Below, piece by piece: positions 1 through 8,601 of a stretch of 64,000 nucleotides of DNA. This DNA is from Sphingobacteruim zhuxiongii. GTDB taxonomy: Bacteria; Bacteroidota; Bacteroidia; Sphingobacteriales; Sphingobacteriaceae. Under the pieces are notes generated by a model, which made no database searches, was not told the origin of the DNA, and saw nothing but the letters and a program-made list of their open reading frames with translations. A program made the position numbers and the translations under genes. The stretch lies in contig NZ_CP045652.1 in assembly GCF_009557615.1 (NCBI RefSeq), positions 1,922,001 to 1,986,000 of the forward strand. The letters are read 5' to 3'. Position 1 is the stretch's first letter. Each line of letters opens with the position of its first letter.

Positions 1-1024
1 TCGCAATAGCGTCGTCGTCATTCGACTTCAACACATGCTTCACAAATAATTCTTTCTCTTCTGGAATTTCAAAGTGGAAGATAAATGGAATACCTGCCAC
101 ATCAATATCTGAAGTTTGTTCATAGGAAACAATCAGAATTCTACACTCTGGATGTTGTTTGAAAATACTTGTTTCTTGGATATTGTAATCCTGCGGATTT
201 GTACCTTCATAGATAGCGGCTACGCCTTTTTTAACGTATAGCCTTTCTAATATCTTACGTGCAGTATGTGTGGTATTGACAAATACGACAACTTTATCGA
301 ACACTTCCTCATCGCGCATAAGATCATTTAATAAGTTGACCTTTGTCGTGAAGTTCGGTACCTGATAGAGTAGTAAATCGTAGGTTTCATGCGCTTGTTC
401 TGCAAGTTCCTCTACTTCGATCTTAGTCGCAAACGGCATGAATATATCAATCATGGCATGCAGTTTCTCATGTTCCACTGTACTAAATGCTAAATATTGC
501 ACTTTGCCACAGCTTTGTGCTAACTCGCGAACGGTGTTCGACATGCCTTGTTTCACGATATCTTCCGCATCATCAATAATGAACGTTTGTATACGGTTTA
601 AATTTAAACCTAATTTTAGGTAAACGGCTCTTGCACGATTCGGCGTAGCAACAACAATATCAACCCCGCGAACTAAGTCTTCGATCTCTTCCTCCATACT
701 TCCAGAAGCCTTTAGACCCATAATTGCTAGGTTCTTATTCTTACTGATAGTATAGAAAGCTTCTACAATCTCTTCAATACGTTCTTCATTCGGTGCCAAC
801 ACTAATATTTTTGGAGCTTCGTCTTCGGAATATTTAAGACGCATTAAGGCCCCAAGGATATAGGTCGTTGTTTTACCAGCACCTTCAGGAGCGATACCGA
901 TTAAACTATGTCCGCCGACAATTCTTGATAATGTTTTTACTTGAAATTCTTTGGCTGTAAAATAACCAAGTTCATTCATATTGGAATGCAAACGCTTGCT
1001 AAGTTTCAGTTTTTCTAATGACAC
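1..1024 (-). CDS. DEAD-box RNA helicase-like protein (degenerate), 3' end outside window
   Basis: About 341 residues of an ATP-dependent RNA helicase-like protein are visible; the C-terminus lies beyond position 1. The start is GTG at 1024, because an in-frame TGA sits two codons upstream and the first ATG is 15 codons in. A Q-motif-like AKEFQ and a P-loop APEGAGKTT are followed by TPNR (motif Ib). Motif II reads DDAE instead of DEAD and motif III FST instead of SAT. The second RecA-like lobe follows (VVVFVNTT, then TSDIDVAGIPFIFHFEIP), but the HRIGRTGR-type motif VI expected next is replaced by FVKHVLKSNDD. It is clearly of DEAD-box descent; whether it still couples ATP hydrolysis to RNA unwinding is doubtful. 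It is transcribed away from the SusC gene at 1522. Confidence 0.8.
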   Translation of the reverse strand, partial: MSLEKLKLSKRLHSNMNELGYFTAKEFQVKTLSRIVGGHSLIGIAPEGAGKTTTYILGALMRLKYSEDEAPKILVLAPNEERIEEIVEAFYTISKNKNLAIMGLKASGSMEEEIEDLVRGVDIVVATPNRARAVYLKLGLNLNRIQTFIIDDAEDIVKQGMSNTVRELAQSCGKVQYLAFSTVEHEKLHAMIDIFMPFATKIEVEELAEQAHETYDLLLYQVPNFTTKVNLLNDLMRDEEVFDKVVVFVNTTHTARKILERLYVKKGVAAIYEGTNPQDYNIQETSIFKQHPECRILIVSYEQTSDIDVAGIPFIFHFEIPEEKELFVKHVLKSNDDDAIA

Positions 1025-1521
1025 AGTTCAATTTTTGATGTGAATAGGAAGCACAAAGTTAAACAAAAAATCCAAGGGTAGGGTAGTTAGGCCGTATCGA
1101 ATTATTTCGTAAACTATAAAGAAATGTTTTTTTATCTCAGACTGTAAATTAATTCCTATTATGGTATATATCTGTTCACCATGTTGAAATGGCGCTGCAT
1201 ATTTGGTTTCAGAGACGATGCAGTCTATTCACCGCACAAAACGAAGAGGGCTGTTTTTTAAGGATATAGTTGGTTTTTGTATGTCTTAGCTAGCCAATAT
1301 TTTCTAAAATTTTATTTGTAAGAAGCGCAGAATAATGATATCTTCATCCAAAGTAACCAAATCTCCTTATAAAACTAAATTATACCAAGATGAGAAAAAT
1401 CCCGTAAATGTTTTTTTTTAGTGTTGTACCGTGTACGTACACAATAAGTATAAGAACGAATAAACCAACTTAAAACAGGGCTGAAATTTCTACCTATGAA
1501 GCCTAAAACCAATGAAAAATT
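1025..1521. other. gene-free divergent intergenic region
   Basis: About 500 bp separate the helicase-like gene (leftward) from SusC (rightward). I see no credible coding region or RNA gene. The sequence is AT-rich and should hold the promoters of both flanking genes. The only distinctive element is the 12-bp perfect palindrome at 1431-1442, listed separately. Confidence 0.6.
1431..1442. promoter_or_regulatory. 12-bp palindrome GTGTACGTACAC upstream of SusC operon A
   Basis: GTGTACGTACAC is a perfect palindrome 80 bp before the SusC start, embedded in TTGTACC-GTGTACGTACAC-AATAAG so that weaker symmetry (TTGT...ACAA) extends outward. Position and symmetry suit an operator for a dimeric regulator of this locus. 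No regulator gene sits beside it, so this is inference from symmetry and location only. Confidence 0.35.
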
Positions 1522-4500
1522 ATGAAATCGAGTAAATCATTTTTATCGAAATTTCTAATGTCTTTCTTCTTGCCTATACTTTTTCCAATGCTAATATTTG
1601 GACAAAGTGATCGAACGATTAACGGTGTAATCATCGACGAGGCGACAAAGAAACCACTTGTGGGTGCATTAGTAAAAGTAAGATCAACCAACAAGAGTAG
1701 CAGTACTGCTGAGCTAGGAAAGTTCCAAATCAGCGTAAAGACAGGCGACGTAATAGATGTTAGTTATGTAGGCTATGTCCGCAAGTCTTATACCATCACC
1801 GCGAATAATCAATATAACATTATGTTGAGTCCTGTGGAGCAACAAGTTGAAGAAGTTGTGGTAATGGGCTATGGACAGCAAATTAGTAAGCAAGATTTAA
1901 CAGGGGCGGTATCGCAAGTGAAGATGAAAGACTTGGAGAAGGCACCTGTTCCTAATATTGACCAGGCCTTGCAGGGACGTGTCGCAGGGGTTCAAGTCTC
2001 TGGAACCGATGGGCAGCCGGGAGAGGGATTAAATATTGTAATACGGGGAGGAAATTCTCTAACGCAAGATAATTCACCGCTCTATGTCGTGGATGGCTTC
2101 CCGATGGAAGACTTTGCCAGTTCTAGTATCAATCCTGATGATATAGCCTCGATCAGCATCCTGAAAGATGCTTCTTCCACCAGTATATATGGTGCTCGCG
2201 GTGCCAATGGGGTTGTTTTAATCGAAACGAAGAAAGGAAAAGCAGGATCTCCTGTGATAACCTTCAATAATTCAATCGGGATACAACAAGTACAAAAGAA
2301 GATGGAGATGATGGATCCTTATGAATTCGTCAAGTACCAACAGGAACTCAATTTGAGGAATGCGACTTCGATGTATTTAGATTCAGTTGGTCGTACTTTA
2401 GAAGATTACAAGAGCATTGCTGGTGTCAATTGGCAAGATCAGGTTTTCAGCAATTCGCTGAATAGAATTCATAACCTGGGAATCCGAGGCGGAAATGCGC
2501 AGACCAAGTTCTCTATTTCTGGATCGGTGAACGATCAGAATGGTATCATCATTCATACGGGCTATCAACGTTACCAAGGACGTATAGCGATCGATCAGAA
2601 TATTGGGAAGAAGCTGAAAGTTGGCTTAACCGCCAATTACACCAAGCGTAAGACCTTTGGGGGCGTTATTCGTGAAGGAGAAGGGGTGACGATTACTTCG
2701 CATCTCTTAAGTCGTGTATGGGCCTATAGACCGGTTACAGGATCGGGCTCCAACCTATTAGAGGAAGATATGGATGCAGACGCGGAGAATCAATATGATG
2801 CCCGCTTTAATCCGGTGGTTACGCAAGAAAACTCCTATAACTTAAAGTACTATACCGACTTGATTAGCAATGGGTATATCGACTATCAGATATTGCCGGA
2901 ATTGAAGTTCAAGAGTACCTTAATTTACAGCTCGAGTCAATATCAATTTGACGATTTCTACAATTCGAAAACCCCACAAGGAACTTCCATTAGCTATTTC
3001 AATAGTAAAGGTGTCAATGCAAGCCTCAACAACGGCAGTAGAAATACATTCTCAACGAACAATACCTTAAACTTTACAAAGACCTATAATAACCATCATA
3101 AAATATATGCTTTAGCGGGACTAGAGATACAAACATCGAATGTGAAGTCCTATGGTTTTTCAGTTCAGCAGTTGCCGAATGAGCGATTAGGTATGGCAGG
3201 CGTCAAACAAGGAATTCCTTTGGATATTCGCTCGACTTGGGCCGATTATTCATTGTTCTCTTTCTTTGGTCGTGTCGATTACAGTTATAAGTCTAAATAT
3301 ATTCTAACAGGTACATTACGTTCAGATGGTTCGTCGAAATTCTCACCAGAAAACCGCTGGGGATATTTTCCAGCTGCCGCTCTTGCTTGGAATGCAACTA
3401 ATGAAGAGTGGTTTAAATCGCAGAAAGTGCTAAATACAGCCAAATTTAGATTAAGCTACGGTATGAACGGAAACAATCGTATTGGCGAGTACACCAGGTT
3501 TCCAATGCTATCCTTACCAATGACTAATGCGTACTCATGGGGCAATGAATCTCCAACATTGGGCGCTGTCATGACCGCATTGCCATCGCAGGGAATTAAA
3601 TGGGAAACAACCGAGAATATCGACTTAGGTTTAGACTTAAGCTTCCTAAAAGGCCGTTTGGAAGTTATCGTCGACTTGTATCGTAAGAATACTCGCGATT
3701 TATTGATGAATACACAGATCCCAACAAGTCAAGGATTCTCATTCGCGATGAAGAATGTTGGCTCCGTACGTAATGATGGTTTAGAGTTTACTATCAGCTC
3801 CCATAATATTAAGAGCAAAGACTTTAACTGGACAACGGATTTCAATATCAGCTTCAACCGAAGTAAGATCTTAGCGTTGAATGGAGATCAAGATAAGATT
3901 ATGAGCTTTCCAACCTTCATCTCGCAATATGGATCCAATCCATTGTATATTTCTGAAGTAGGAAGACCTGTCGGAATGATTTACGGACTCGATTGGGAAG
4001 GCACTTATAAATATGATGATTTTAATAGCCCTGCGGAAGGTGTTTACGAACTTAAGAATAACATCACTGACAATGGAACTGGGAATGTGATGCCAGGAGA
4101 TATTAAATACAAAGATCAGAATGGCGACTATACAATTGACAGTAAGGATTTGACCATTATAGGTCGCGGACTACCAATCCATATTGGCGGATTGAATAAC
4201 CAGTTTTCTTACAAGGGCTTGACTTTAGCAGTCTTCTTCCAATGGTCGTTTGGAAATGATATTTACAATGCAAATCGTCTTCACTATGAGGGCAACGGTA
4301 ACGTTCGCACAAACCTGAATCAGTATGCTTCATACAACGATCGCTGGTCGCCGGAGAATCCAGATTCAGATATTTTCCGGGCGAATGGGCAAGGTGTAAT
4401 CGGTTGGCATTCCTCTAGAGTGTTGGAAGATGGTTCTTACCTGCGTTTGAAAACAGTGTCTATCGACTATAATATCCCGACGAAATACATTCGTGCAGTA

Positions 4501-4674
4501 AAACTGAAAGGCCTCGCGATTGGTGTAGCCGGACAAAACCTATATACCTGGACCAATTACAGTGGAATGGATCCGGAGGTTTCCACTCGGAATACCACCC
4601 TAATGCCAGGCTTTGATTATTCAGCATACCCGATGGCAAGAACGATTGTAGGAACTTTAAAAGCAACATTTTAA
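1522..4674 (+). CDS. SusC/RagA-family TonB-linked outer-membrane transporter (locus A)
   Basis: A 1050-residue SusC-type porin that, with its SusD partner, imports oligosaccharides across the outer membrane using TonB energy. It has a signal peptide (about residues 1-28), a carboxypeptidase-regulatory-like Ig domain (about 30-105), a TonB-box-like EEVVVMGYG (about 110-118), a plug domain with the SusC-typical LQGRVAGVQVSG, VIRGGNS, PLYVVDGFP and GARGANGVVLIETKKGK segments, then a beta-barrel ending in aromatic KATF. The length is normal for the family. The ATG at 1522 gives the signal peptide; a nearby ATG at 1512 is out of frame. The SusD gene follows after 12 bp, so the two are co-transcribed. 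The substrate is not evident from the transporter itself; the downstream esterase and beta-helix protein suggest an acetylated plant or microbial polysaccharide. Confidence 0.95.
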   Translation: MKSSKSFLSKFLMSFFLPILFPMLIFGQSDRTINGVIIDEATKKPLVGALVKVRSTNKSSSTAELGKFQISVKTGDVIDVSYVGYVRKSYTITANNQYNIMLSPVEQQVEEVVVMGYGQQISKQDLTGAVSQVKMKDLEKAPVPNIDQALQGRVAGVQVSGTDGQPGEGLNIVIRGGNSLTQDNSPLYVVDGFPMEDFASSSINPDDIASISILKDASSTSIYGARGANGVVLIETKKGKAGSPVITFNNSIGIQQVQKKMEMMDPYEFVKYQQELNLRNATSMYLDSVGRTLEDYKSIAGVNWQDQVFSNSLNRIHNLGIRGGNAQTKFSISGSVNDQNGIIIHTGYQRYQGRIAIDQNIGKKLKVGLTANYTKRKTFGGVIREGEGVTITSHLLSRVWAYRPVTGSGSNLLEEDMDADAENQYDARFNPVVTQENSYNLKYYTDLISNGYIDYQILPELKFKSTLIYSSSQYQFDDFYNSKTPQGTSISYFNSKGVNASLNNGSRNTFSTNNTLNFTKTYNNHHKIYALAGLEIQTSNVKSYGFSVQQLPNERLGMAGVKQGIPLDIRSTWADYSLFSFFGRVDYSYKSKYILTGTLRSDGSSKFSPENRWGYFPAAALAWNATNEEWFKSQKVLNTAKFRLSYGMNGNNRIGEYTRFPMLSLPMTNAYSWGNESPTLGAVMTALPSQGIKWETTENIDLGLDLSFLKGRLEVIVDLYRKNTRDLLMNTQIPTSQGFSFAMKNVGSVRNDGLEFTISSHNIKSKDFNWTTDFNISFNRSKILALNGDQDKIMSFPTFISQYGSNPLYISEVGRPVGMIYGLDWEGTYKYDDFNSPAEGVYELKNNITDNGTGNVMPGDIKYKDQNGDYTIDSKDLTIIGRGLPIHIGGLNNQFSYKGLTLAVFFQWSFGNDIYNANRLHYEGNGNVRTNLNQYASYNDRWSPENPDSDIFRANGQGVIGWHSSRVLEDGSYLRLKTVSIDYNIPTKYIRAVKLKGLAIGVAGQNLYTWTNYSGMDPEVSTRNTTLMPGFDYSAYPMARTIVGTLKATF

Positions 4675-4686
4675 ACATCGAACATC

Positions 4687-6291
4687 ATGAGAAAATCATT
4701 TAAATATATACTGGCGGCACTGATTTGTAGTAGCAGCCTATCCTGTAAAAAGTTTTTAGATAAAACACCTTATGATTTGTCGCCCGTAGGTTATTATGAG
4801 ACGGACAAAGAGCTTACGGCAGGACTTGCTGGCGTTTATGACCGACTGGGGGCTTTATATGGCGGACCTTGGCTTTATCGCTTGGGATTGGAAGCCGATG
4901 AAGGCTACTATGCGCGTAATAATCTTCCTCAAGGGCCACAGAACTTCAACTTCTCGGCCTCGCATAATGACGTCGCTTCTATTTGGAGGACACTTTATGA
5001 GGGGATATTCCGCGCGAATTTCTTGTTAGAGAATATCGATAAGAATACTAGCATCAATGAGAACTTCCGTAATCAGGTTCGTGGTGAAGCTTTAGCACTT
5101 CGTGCGCATTACTACTTTATGTTAGTGCAGCAATTCGGGGGCGTTCCATTATTGTTGGAGGCAACAAAAGACTCCAACGAGAATATGGATATTCCGAAAT
5201 CCTCCGCGAAGGAAATCTATGAGCAGGTGTTAGCAGATTTTAAAGCGGCGGAAAGCTTAGTACTCGATATAGGTACCGTAAAACATGGGGGACGTATGAC
5301 AAAATCTGCCGTGCGAGGTATGTTAGCCCGCGTATGCTTATACATGGCTGGCGAACCTTTAAAAGATCAATCGAAGTATGCGGAAGCCAAAGAATGGGCG
5401 GCGAAAGTCATCAACGATGCGTCTGCAGGACATAAGCTAAATCCAGATTTTACGGAGATTTTTAAGAACTATGCGCGCGATCAATACGATATCGGCGAGA
5501 GTATCTGGGAGGTTGAATTCTGGGGAAATCGTACAGATACCTACACCGAAACTGGCTTCGTTGGCTTTGCAAATGGACCGATTACTAGCAATGCTTTGAC
5601 AGGTAATGGATTCGGTGGGGTGAAAGTAACCGCCAAGCTATACTATAAATACGCTGCCGGCGATGAACGCAGGGATTGGACCATAGCGAACTTTGTATAT
5701 GTGAATTCGGGTGCGGAGGGCAATAAAAATATGATTACCGCGACAACAGAAGGCTCTATTTATAACCGAGAGACTGCAAAATGGCGCCGAGAGTATGAGA
5801 CCTTAAGGCCAAAGGCAACCGGCCAAACGCCACAAAACTTTCCTTTATTGCGTTATTCCGATATCCTCTTAATGTATGCTGAGGCAGATTTTTACGCTGC
5901 TAATAAAACCGTGTCTGCGCAGGCAGTCGACTATATCAATCAAGTTAGACGTCGCGCTTATGGTAAGTTAAAACCAGAGGCTACTGATATCAACGAACAT
6001 GATTTATCACTACAAATGGATGCATCAGAATTCGAAACGGCTATACGTGATGAACGCATGCGTGAATTTGCATTTGAACAGCAACGCAAATTTGATCTGA
6101 TTCGTTGGGGTACATTTATCATAGAAATGCGCGCTGTAGTGGATCGCATGAATGTAGTGACTCCGAATGCGGCAAATTTATATGCGAAAGAACGCTTTGT
6201 GAATGCTCAGCATGAAAAGCATCTCATTTGGCCGATTCCTTCTATAGAATTGACGATGAATAAAGCAATGGTTCAAAATCCTGGTTGGTAA
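4687..6291 (+). CDS. SusD/RagB-family glycan-binding lipoprotein (locus A)
   Basis: A 534-residue surface lipoprotein that caps the SusC pore and captures glycans. The N-terminus is a lipoprotein signal with lipobox SLSC (Cys20), followed by CKKFLDKTP, the usual SusD start. The helical TPR-type core includes GEALALRAHYYFMLVQQFGGVPL and a C-terminal half with PLLRYSDILLMYAEA, RDERMREFAFE and the closing HLIWPIP...NPGW segment typical of RagB/SusD. The length is typical. It starts 12 bp after SusC and is followed by a DUF5017-like lipoprotein, so it belongs to a five-gene operon. Assignment to the family is secure; the glycan bound cannot be read from sequence. Confidence 0.95.
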   Translation: MRKSFKYILAALICSSSLSCKKFLDKTPYDLSPVGYYETDKELTAGLAGVYDRLGALYGGPWLYRLGLEADEGYYARNNLPQGPQNFNFSASHNDVASIWRTLYEGIFRANFLLENIDKNTSINENFRNQVRGEALALRAHYYFMLVQQFGGVPLLLEATKDSNENMDIPKSSAKEIYEQVLADFKAAESLVLDIGTVKHGGRMTKSAVRGMLARVCLYMAGEPLKDQSKYAEAKEWAAKVINDASAGHKLNPDFTEIFKNYARDQYDIGESIWEVEFWGNRTDTYTETGFVGFANGPITSNALTGNGFGGVKVTAKLYYKYAAGDERRDWTIANFVYVNSGAEGNKNMITATTEGSIYNRETAKWRREYETLRPKATGQTPQNFPLLRYSDILLMYAEADFYAANKTVSAQAVDYINQVRRRAYGKLKPEATDINEHDLSLQMDASEFETAIRDERMREFAFEQQRKFDLIRWGTFIIEMRAVVDRMNVVTPNAANLYAKERFVNAQHEKHLIWPIPSIELTMNKAMVQNPGW

Positions 6292-6305
6292 TAAATGTAG
6301 AAATC

Positions 6306-7250
6306 ATGAAAAATTTAATCTTTATATTAAGCATATTGGTTTGTTTCTCTTCCTGCAAGGATGTCTTAGATCCGGAAGAGATCACCGAGTTCTCTGTGAC
6401 AACGAGCAAAAACAGCTTTAAAGTGGGAGAGGAGATCCCATTCCAGATTACGGGCAATCCGAAAACAATAAACTTTTACTCTGGCGAGTTTGGGAATAAC
6501 TATGATTCCATTGCTGGACGTATAATTCCTCCGGGAGAAATTGAGTTTTCCTTCAATCTACGCTATAATTATCCGACACGTACCGGCAGCGAGTTTGCTG
6601 TCCTTGCTTCCTCAGATTTCACTGGCGAGCGCACCGATATTAATGCCGTAGAAGCAGCAACATGGACAGATATTACCAGCCGTTGTATTATTAAACGGGA
6701 AGATGCGTATATTAATTCAGGAATTGTGAATGTATCTGATTTAGTGGTTGCTGGAAAGCCTTTATACTTTGCGTTCAAATATATCTTTGATCCATCGAAA
6801 GGAACTTCTGGTGCAGTGATGTGGATTAATACCGTTCTCGTTACAAGTTCTACAGATAATGGAAAGCAGACGATCAGTTCATCGCTAATAAGTGATTTCC
6901 CGAGTTATGCCGCCGTGAGCATTGACAAGAATCCTTATCGTTCCGACAATCGTTCATCAAATCTCGTCATGTGGAATAATGCCAATGCCGTGGTGGATGG
7001 TATAACCTATACACCGACAACCTATACAGAGGAGTATTTTGTGAGCAGAGGTTATCCTGTAGGTTCATCGATTGATAATGGACCCGATAAACCGCTCACC
7101 TTGAAATCGTATTCCGATGCCCGTGTCGATGCTTTCAAATATGCATTTACAAAACCAGGAAACTATAAAGTGGTATTTGAAGCCATAAACACCTCCATCA
7201 ATGGAAATAATAAGGTTATCAAAGAGATCAATCTAACCGTTACAGAATAG
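6306..7250 (+). CDS. DUF5017-like surface lipoprotein (probable glycan-binding protein)
   Basis: A 314-residue predicted lipoprotein, with signal MKNLIFILSILVCFSSC and lipidated Cys17. The ATG at 6306 was chosen because it opens directly on this signal; an in-frame ATG at 6285 would overlap the SusD gene and add seven residues before it. Residues from about 30 on (SFKVGEEIPFQITG, then YSGEFGN) match the beginning of DUF5017-type domains, which sit next to SusCD pairs and are thought to act as outer-surface sugar-binding proteins in the position of SusE/F. The remainder is beta-rich, with no catalytic motif visible. It lies 14 bp after SusD and 2 bp before the esterase, inside the operon. The family is recognised with fair confidence; the binding role is inferred from context. 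Confidence 0.75.
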   Translation: MKNLIFILSILVCFSSCKDVLDPEEITEFSVTTSKNSFKVGEEIPFQITGNPKTINFYSGEFGNNYDSIAGRIIPPGEIEFSFNLRYNYPTRTGSEFAVLASSDFTGERTDINAVEAATWTDITSRCIIKREDAYINSGIVNVSDLVVAGKPLYFAFKYIFDPSKGTSGAVMWINTVLVTSSTDNGKQTISSSLISDFPSYAAVSIDKNPYRSDNRSSNLVMWNNANAVVDGITYTPTTYTEEYFVSRGYPVGSSIDNGPDKPLTLKSYSDARVDAFKYAFTKPGNYKVVFEAINTSINGNNKVIKEINLTVTE

Positions 7251-7252
7251 TT

Positions 7253-8593
7253 ATGAAAAACAGCATCATCAAAGGTCTGCTACTTGCGCTTTGTCTGCAG
7301 TTAGTACAGGTATCCATGGCGCAGATCAGCACCATGGGTATCGATGTGCAGCCTGCTGGAGCGACCTTAGCCAGTGAAAATCCACTGTTGACTATTGGAC
7401 TCAACCATAAAGACTGGATGTATCAAGTCGGTGAAGAAGTCATCTTTGAAATCGAGTTTAAAGGAGATGGTGAAAAACCGAAGGATATTACCTATGCCTA
7501 CGGTTTGGAGCGTATGAAACCTACAAAGTCAGGTAAGCTGAAATGGAAAGGGAATAAAGCATCGATAAAAGCTGGAAAATACAATGCGCCAAGCTTTATT
7601 CGTTGTATCATTTCTTACACTGCGGATGGAAAAGAACTTCAAGCATCGGCGACAGCAGCAATTGCTCCAGAGAAGATTCAGCCAACCATCGCTAGTCCGT
7701 CAGACTTTAATGAATTCTGGGCAGCAGCAATTAAAAAATCGAAGTCTATAGGTCTGCAAACTAAGCTTACGCCGATGGCTAATCAGCCATCCGCATTGGT
7801 TGACGTCTATCAAGTGGAATACGCTTTTGAAAATGACGGCGTACAGAAGTTCTATGGGGCACTATGTGTTCCAAAGAAAGCAGGGAGCTATCCTGCGATT
7901 ATTCGTTTTCCAGGCGCTGGCTGGGTGCCCTTGAGTGCAGATATTAAGACTGCTGAGGAAGGGTATATTAGCCTGAGCTTGTATATCCATGGGCGACCAG
8001 TAAATAAGGACCTCGCATATTACAAAGATCTACAAGAAAATGACTTAAAAGACTATCAATTTAAAGGAATTACTGATCGCGACTCAGCGTATTATAAGAA
8101 TGTAATTCTAGGCTGTGTTCGTTCGGTCGATCTAATTTATTCCCTGAAAGAATTCGATGGCAAGAACGTCTTATCGTGGGGATCGAGCCAAGGAGGCGCA
8201 TTATCGATTATCAGTACCTCCTTGGAGCCGAGAATTAAATATGCCGTTGCGCTCTGCCCAGCGATGTGTGATTATACGGGTTACTTAAATGGTCGCGCAG
8301 GTGGATGGCCACATTATTTCGCGGCAGATAAATTAGAAGAATCTAAGAAAGCTAAAATGCTAGAGACGCTACCATATTATGATGTCGTTAATTTTGCAAA
8401 GAATATTCGTGTTCCCATGTATTTTTCTTGGGGATTTAATGATGTGACGACGCCACCTACTTCCTTTTACTCTGCTTACAACCAAGTCAAAGGCGATAAA
8501 AAGTTATTTATCATTCCCGAAGGCGTACATCGTATTTACCCGGAACAAGTAACGAAAACCTATAGCTGGCTTAAAGCGCAAATCAAACCATAA
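7253..8593 (+). CDS. CE7-like acetyl(xylan) esterase, alpha/beta hydrolase
   Basis: A 446-residue secreted esterase predicted to remove acetyl groups from polysaccharide or oligosaccharides. It has a signal peptide ending VSMAQ (about residue 24), then a beta-rich N-terminal domain of about 130 residues not found in minimal CE7 enzymes, then the catalytic domain. The nucleophile elbow is GSSQGG with Ser312; the acid is probably Asp397 (SWGFNDVTTPP) and the base His426 (EGVHRIY). This order and spacing match acetylxylan esterase/cephalosporin deacetylase (CE7) proteins. The gene starts 2 bp after the DUF5017-like lipoprotein and ends 8 bp before the beta-helix gene. Family assignment is good; specificity for xylan rather than pectin or another acetylated glycan is unknown. 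Confidence 0.85.
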   Translation: MKNSIIKGLLLALCLQLVQVSMAQISTMGIDVQPAGATLASENPLLTIGLNHKDWMYQVGEEVIFEIEFKGDGEKPKDITYAYGLERMKPTKSGKLKWKGNKASIKAGKYNAPSFIRCIISYTADGKELQASATAAIAPEKIQPTIASPSDFNEFWAAAIKKSKSIGLQTKLTPMANQPSALVDVYQVEYAFENDGVQKFYGALCVPKKAGSYPAIIRFPGAGWVPLSADIKTAEEGYISLSLYIHGRPVNKDLAYYKDLQENDLKDYQFKGITDRDSAYYKNVILGCVRSVDLIYSLKEFDGKNVLSWGSSQGGALSIISTSLEPRIKYAVALCPAMCDYTGYLNGRAGGWPHYFAADKLEESKKAKMLETLPYYDVVNFAKNIRVPMYFSWGFNDVTTPPTSFYSAYNQVKGDKKLFIIPEGVHRIYPEQVTKTYSWLKAQIKP

Positions 8594-8601
8594 CCTATCT
8601 T

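Noticed and set aside
438..623. Plus-strand frame inside the helicase-like gene
   Set aside because: The minus strand encodes recognisable helicase motifs across the same bases; the plus-strand frame has none.
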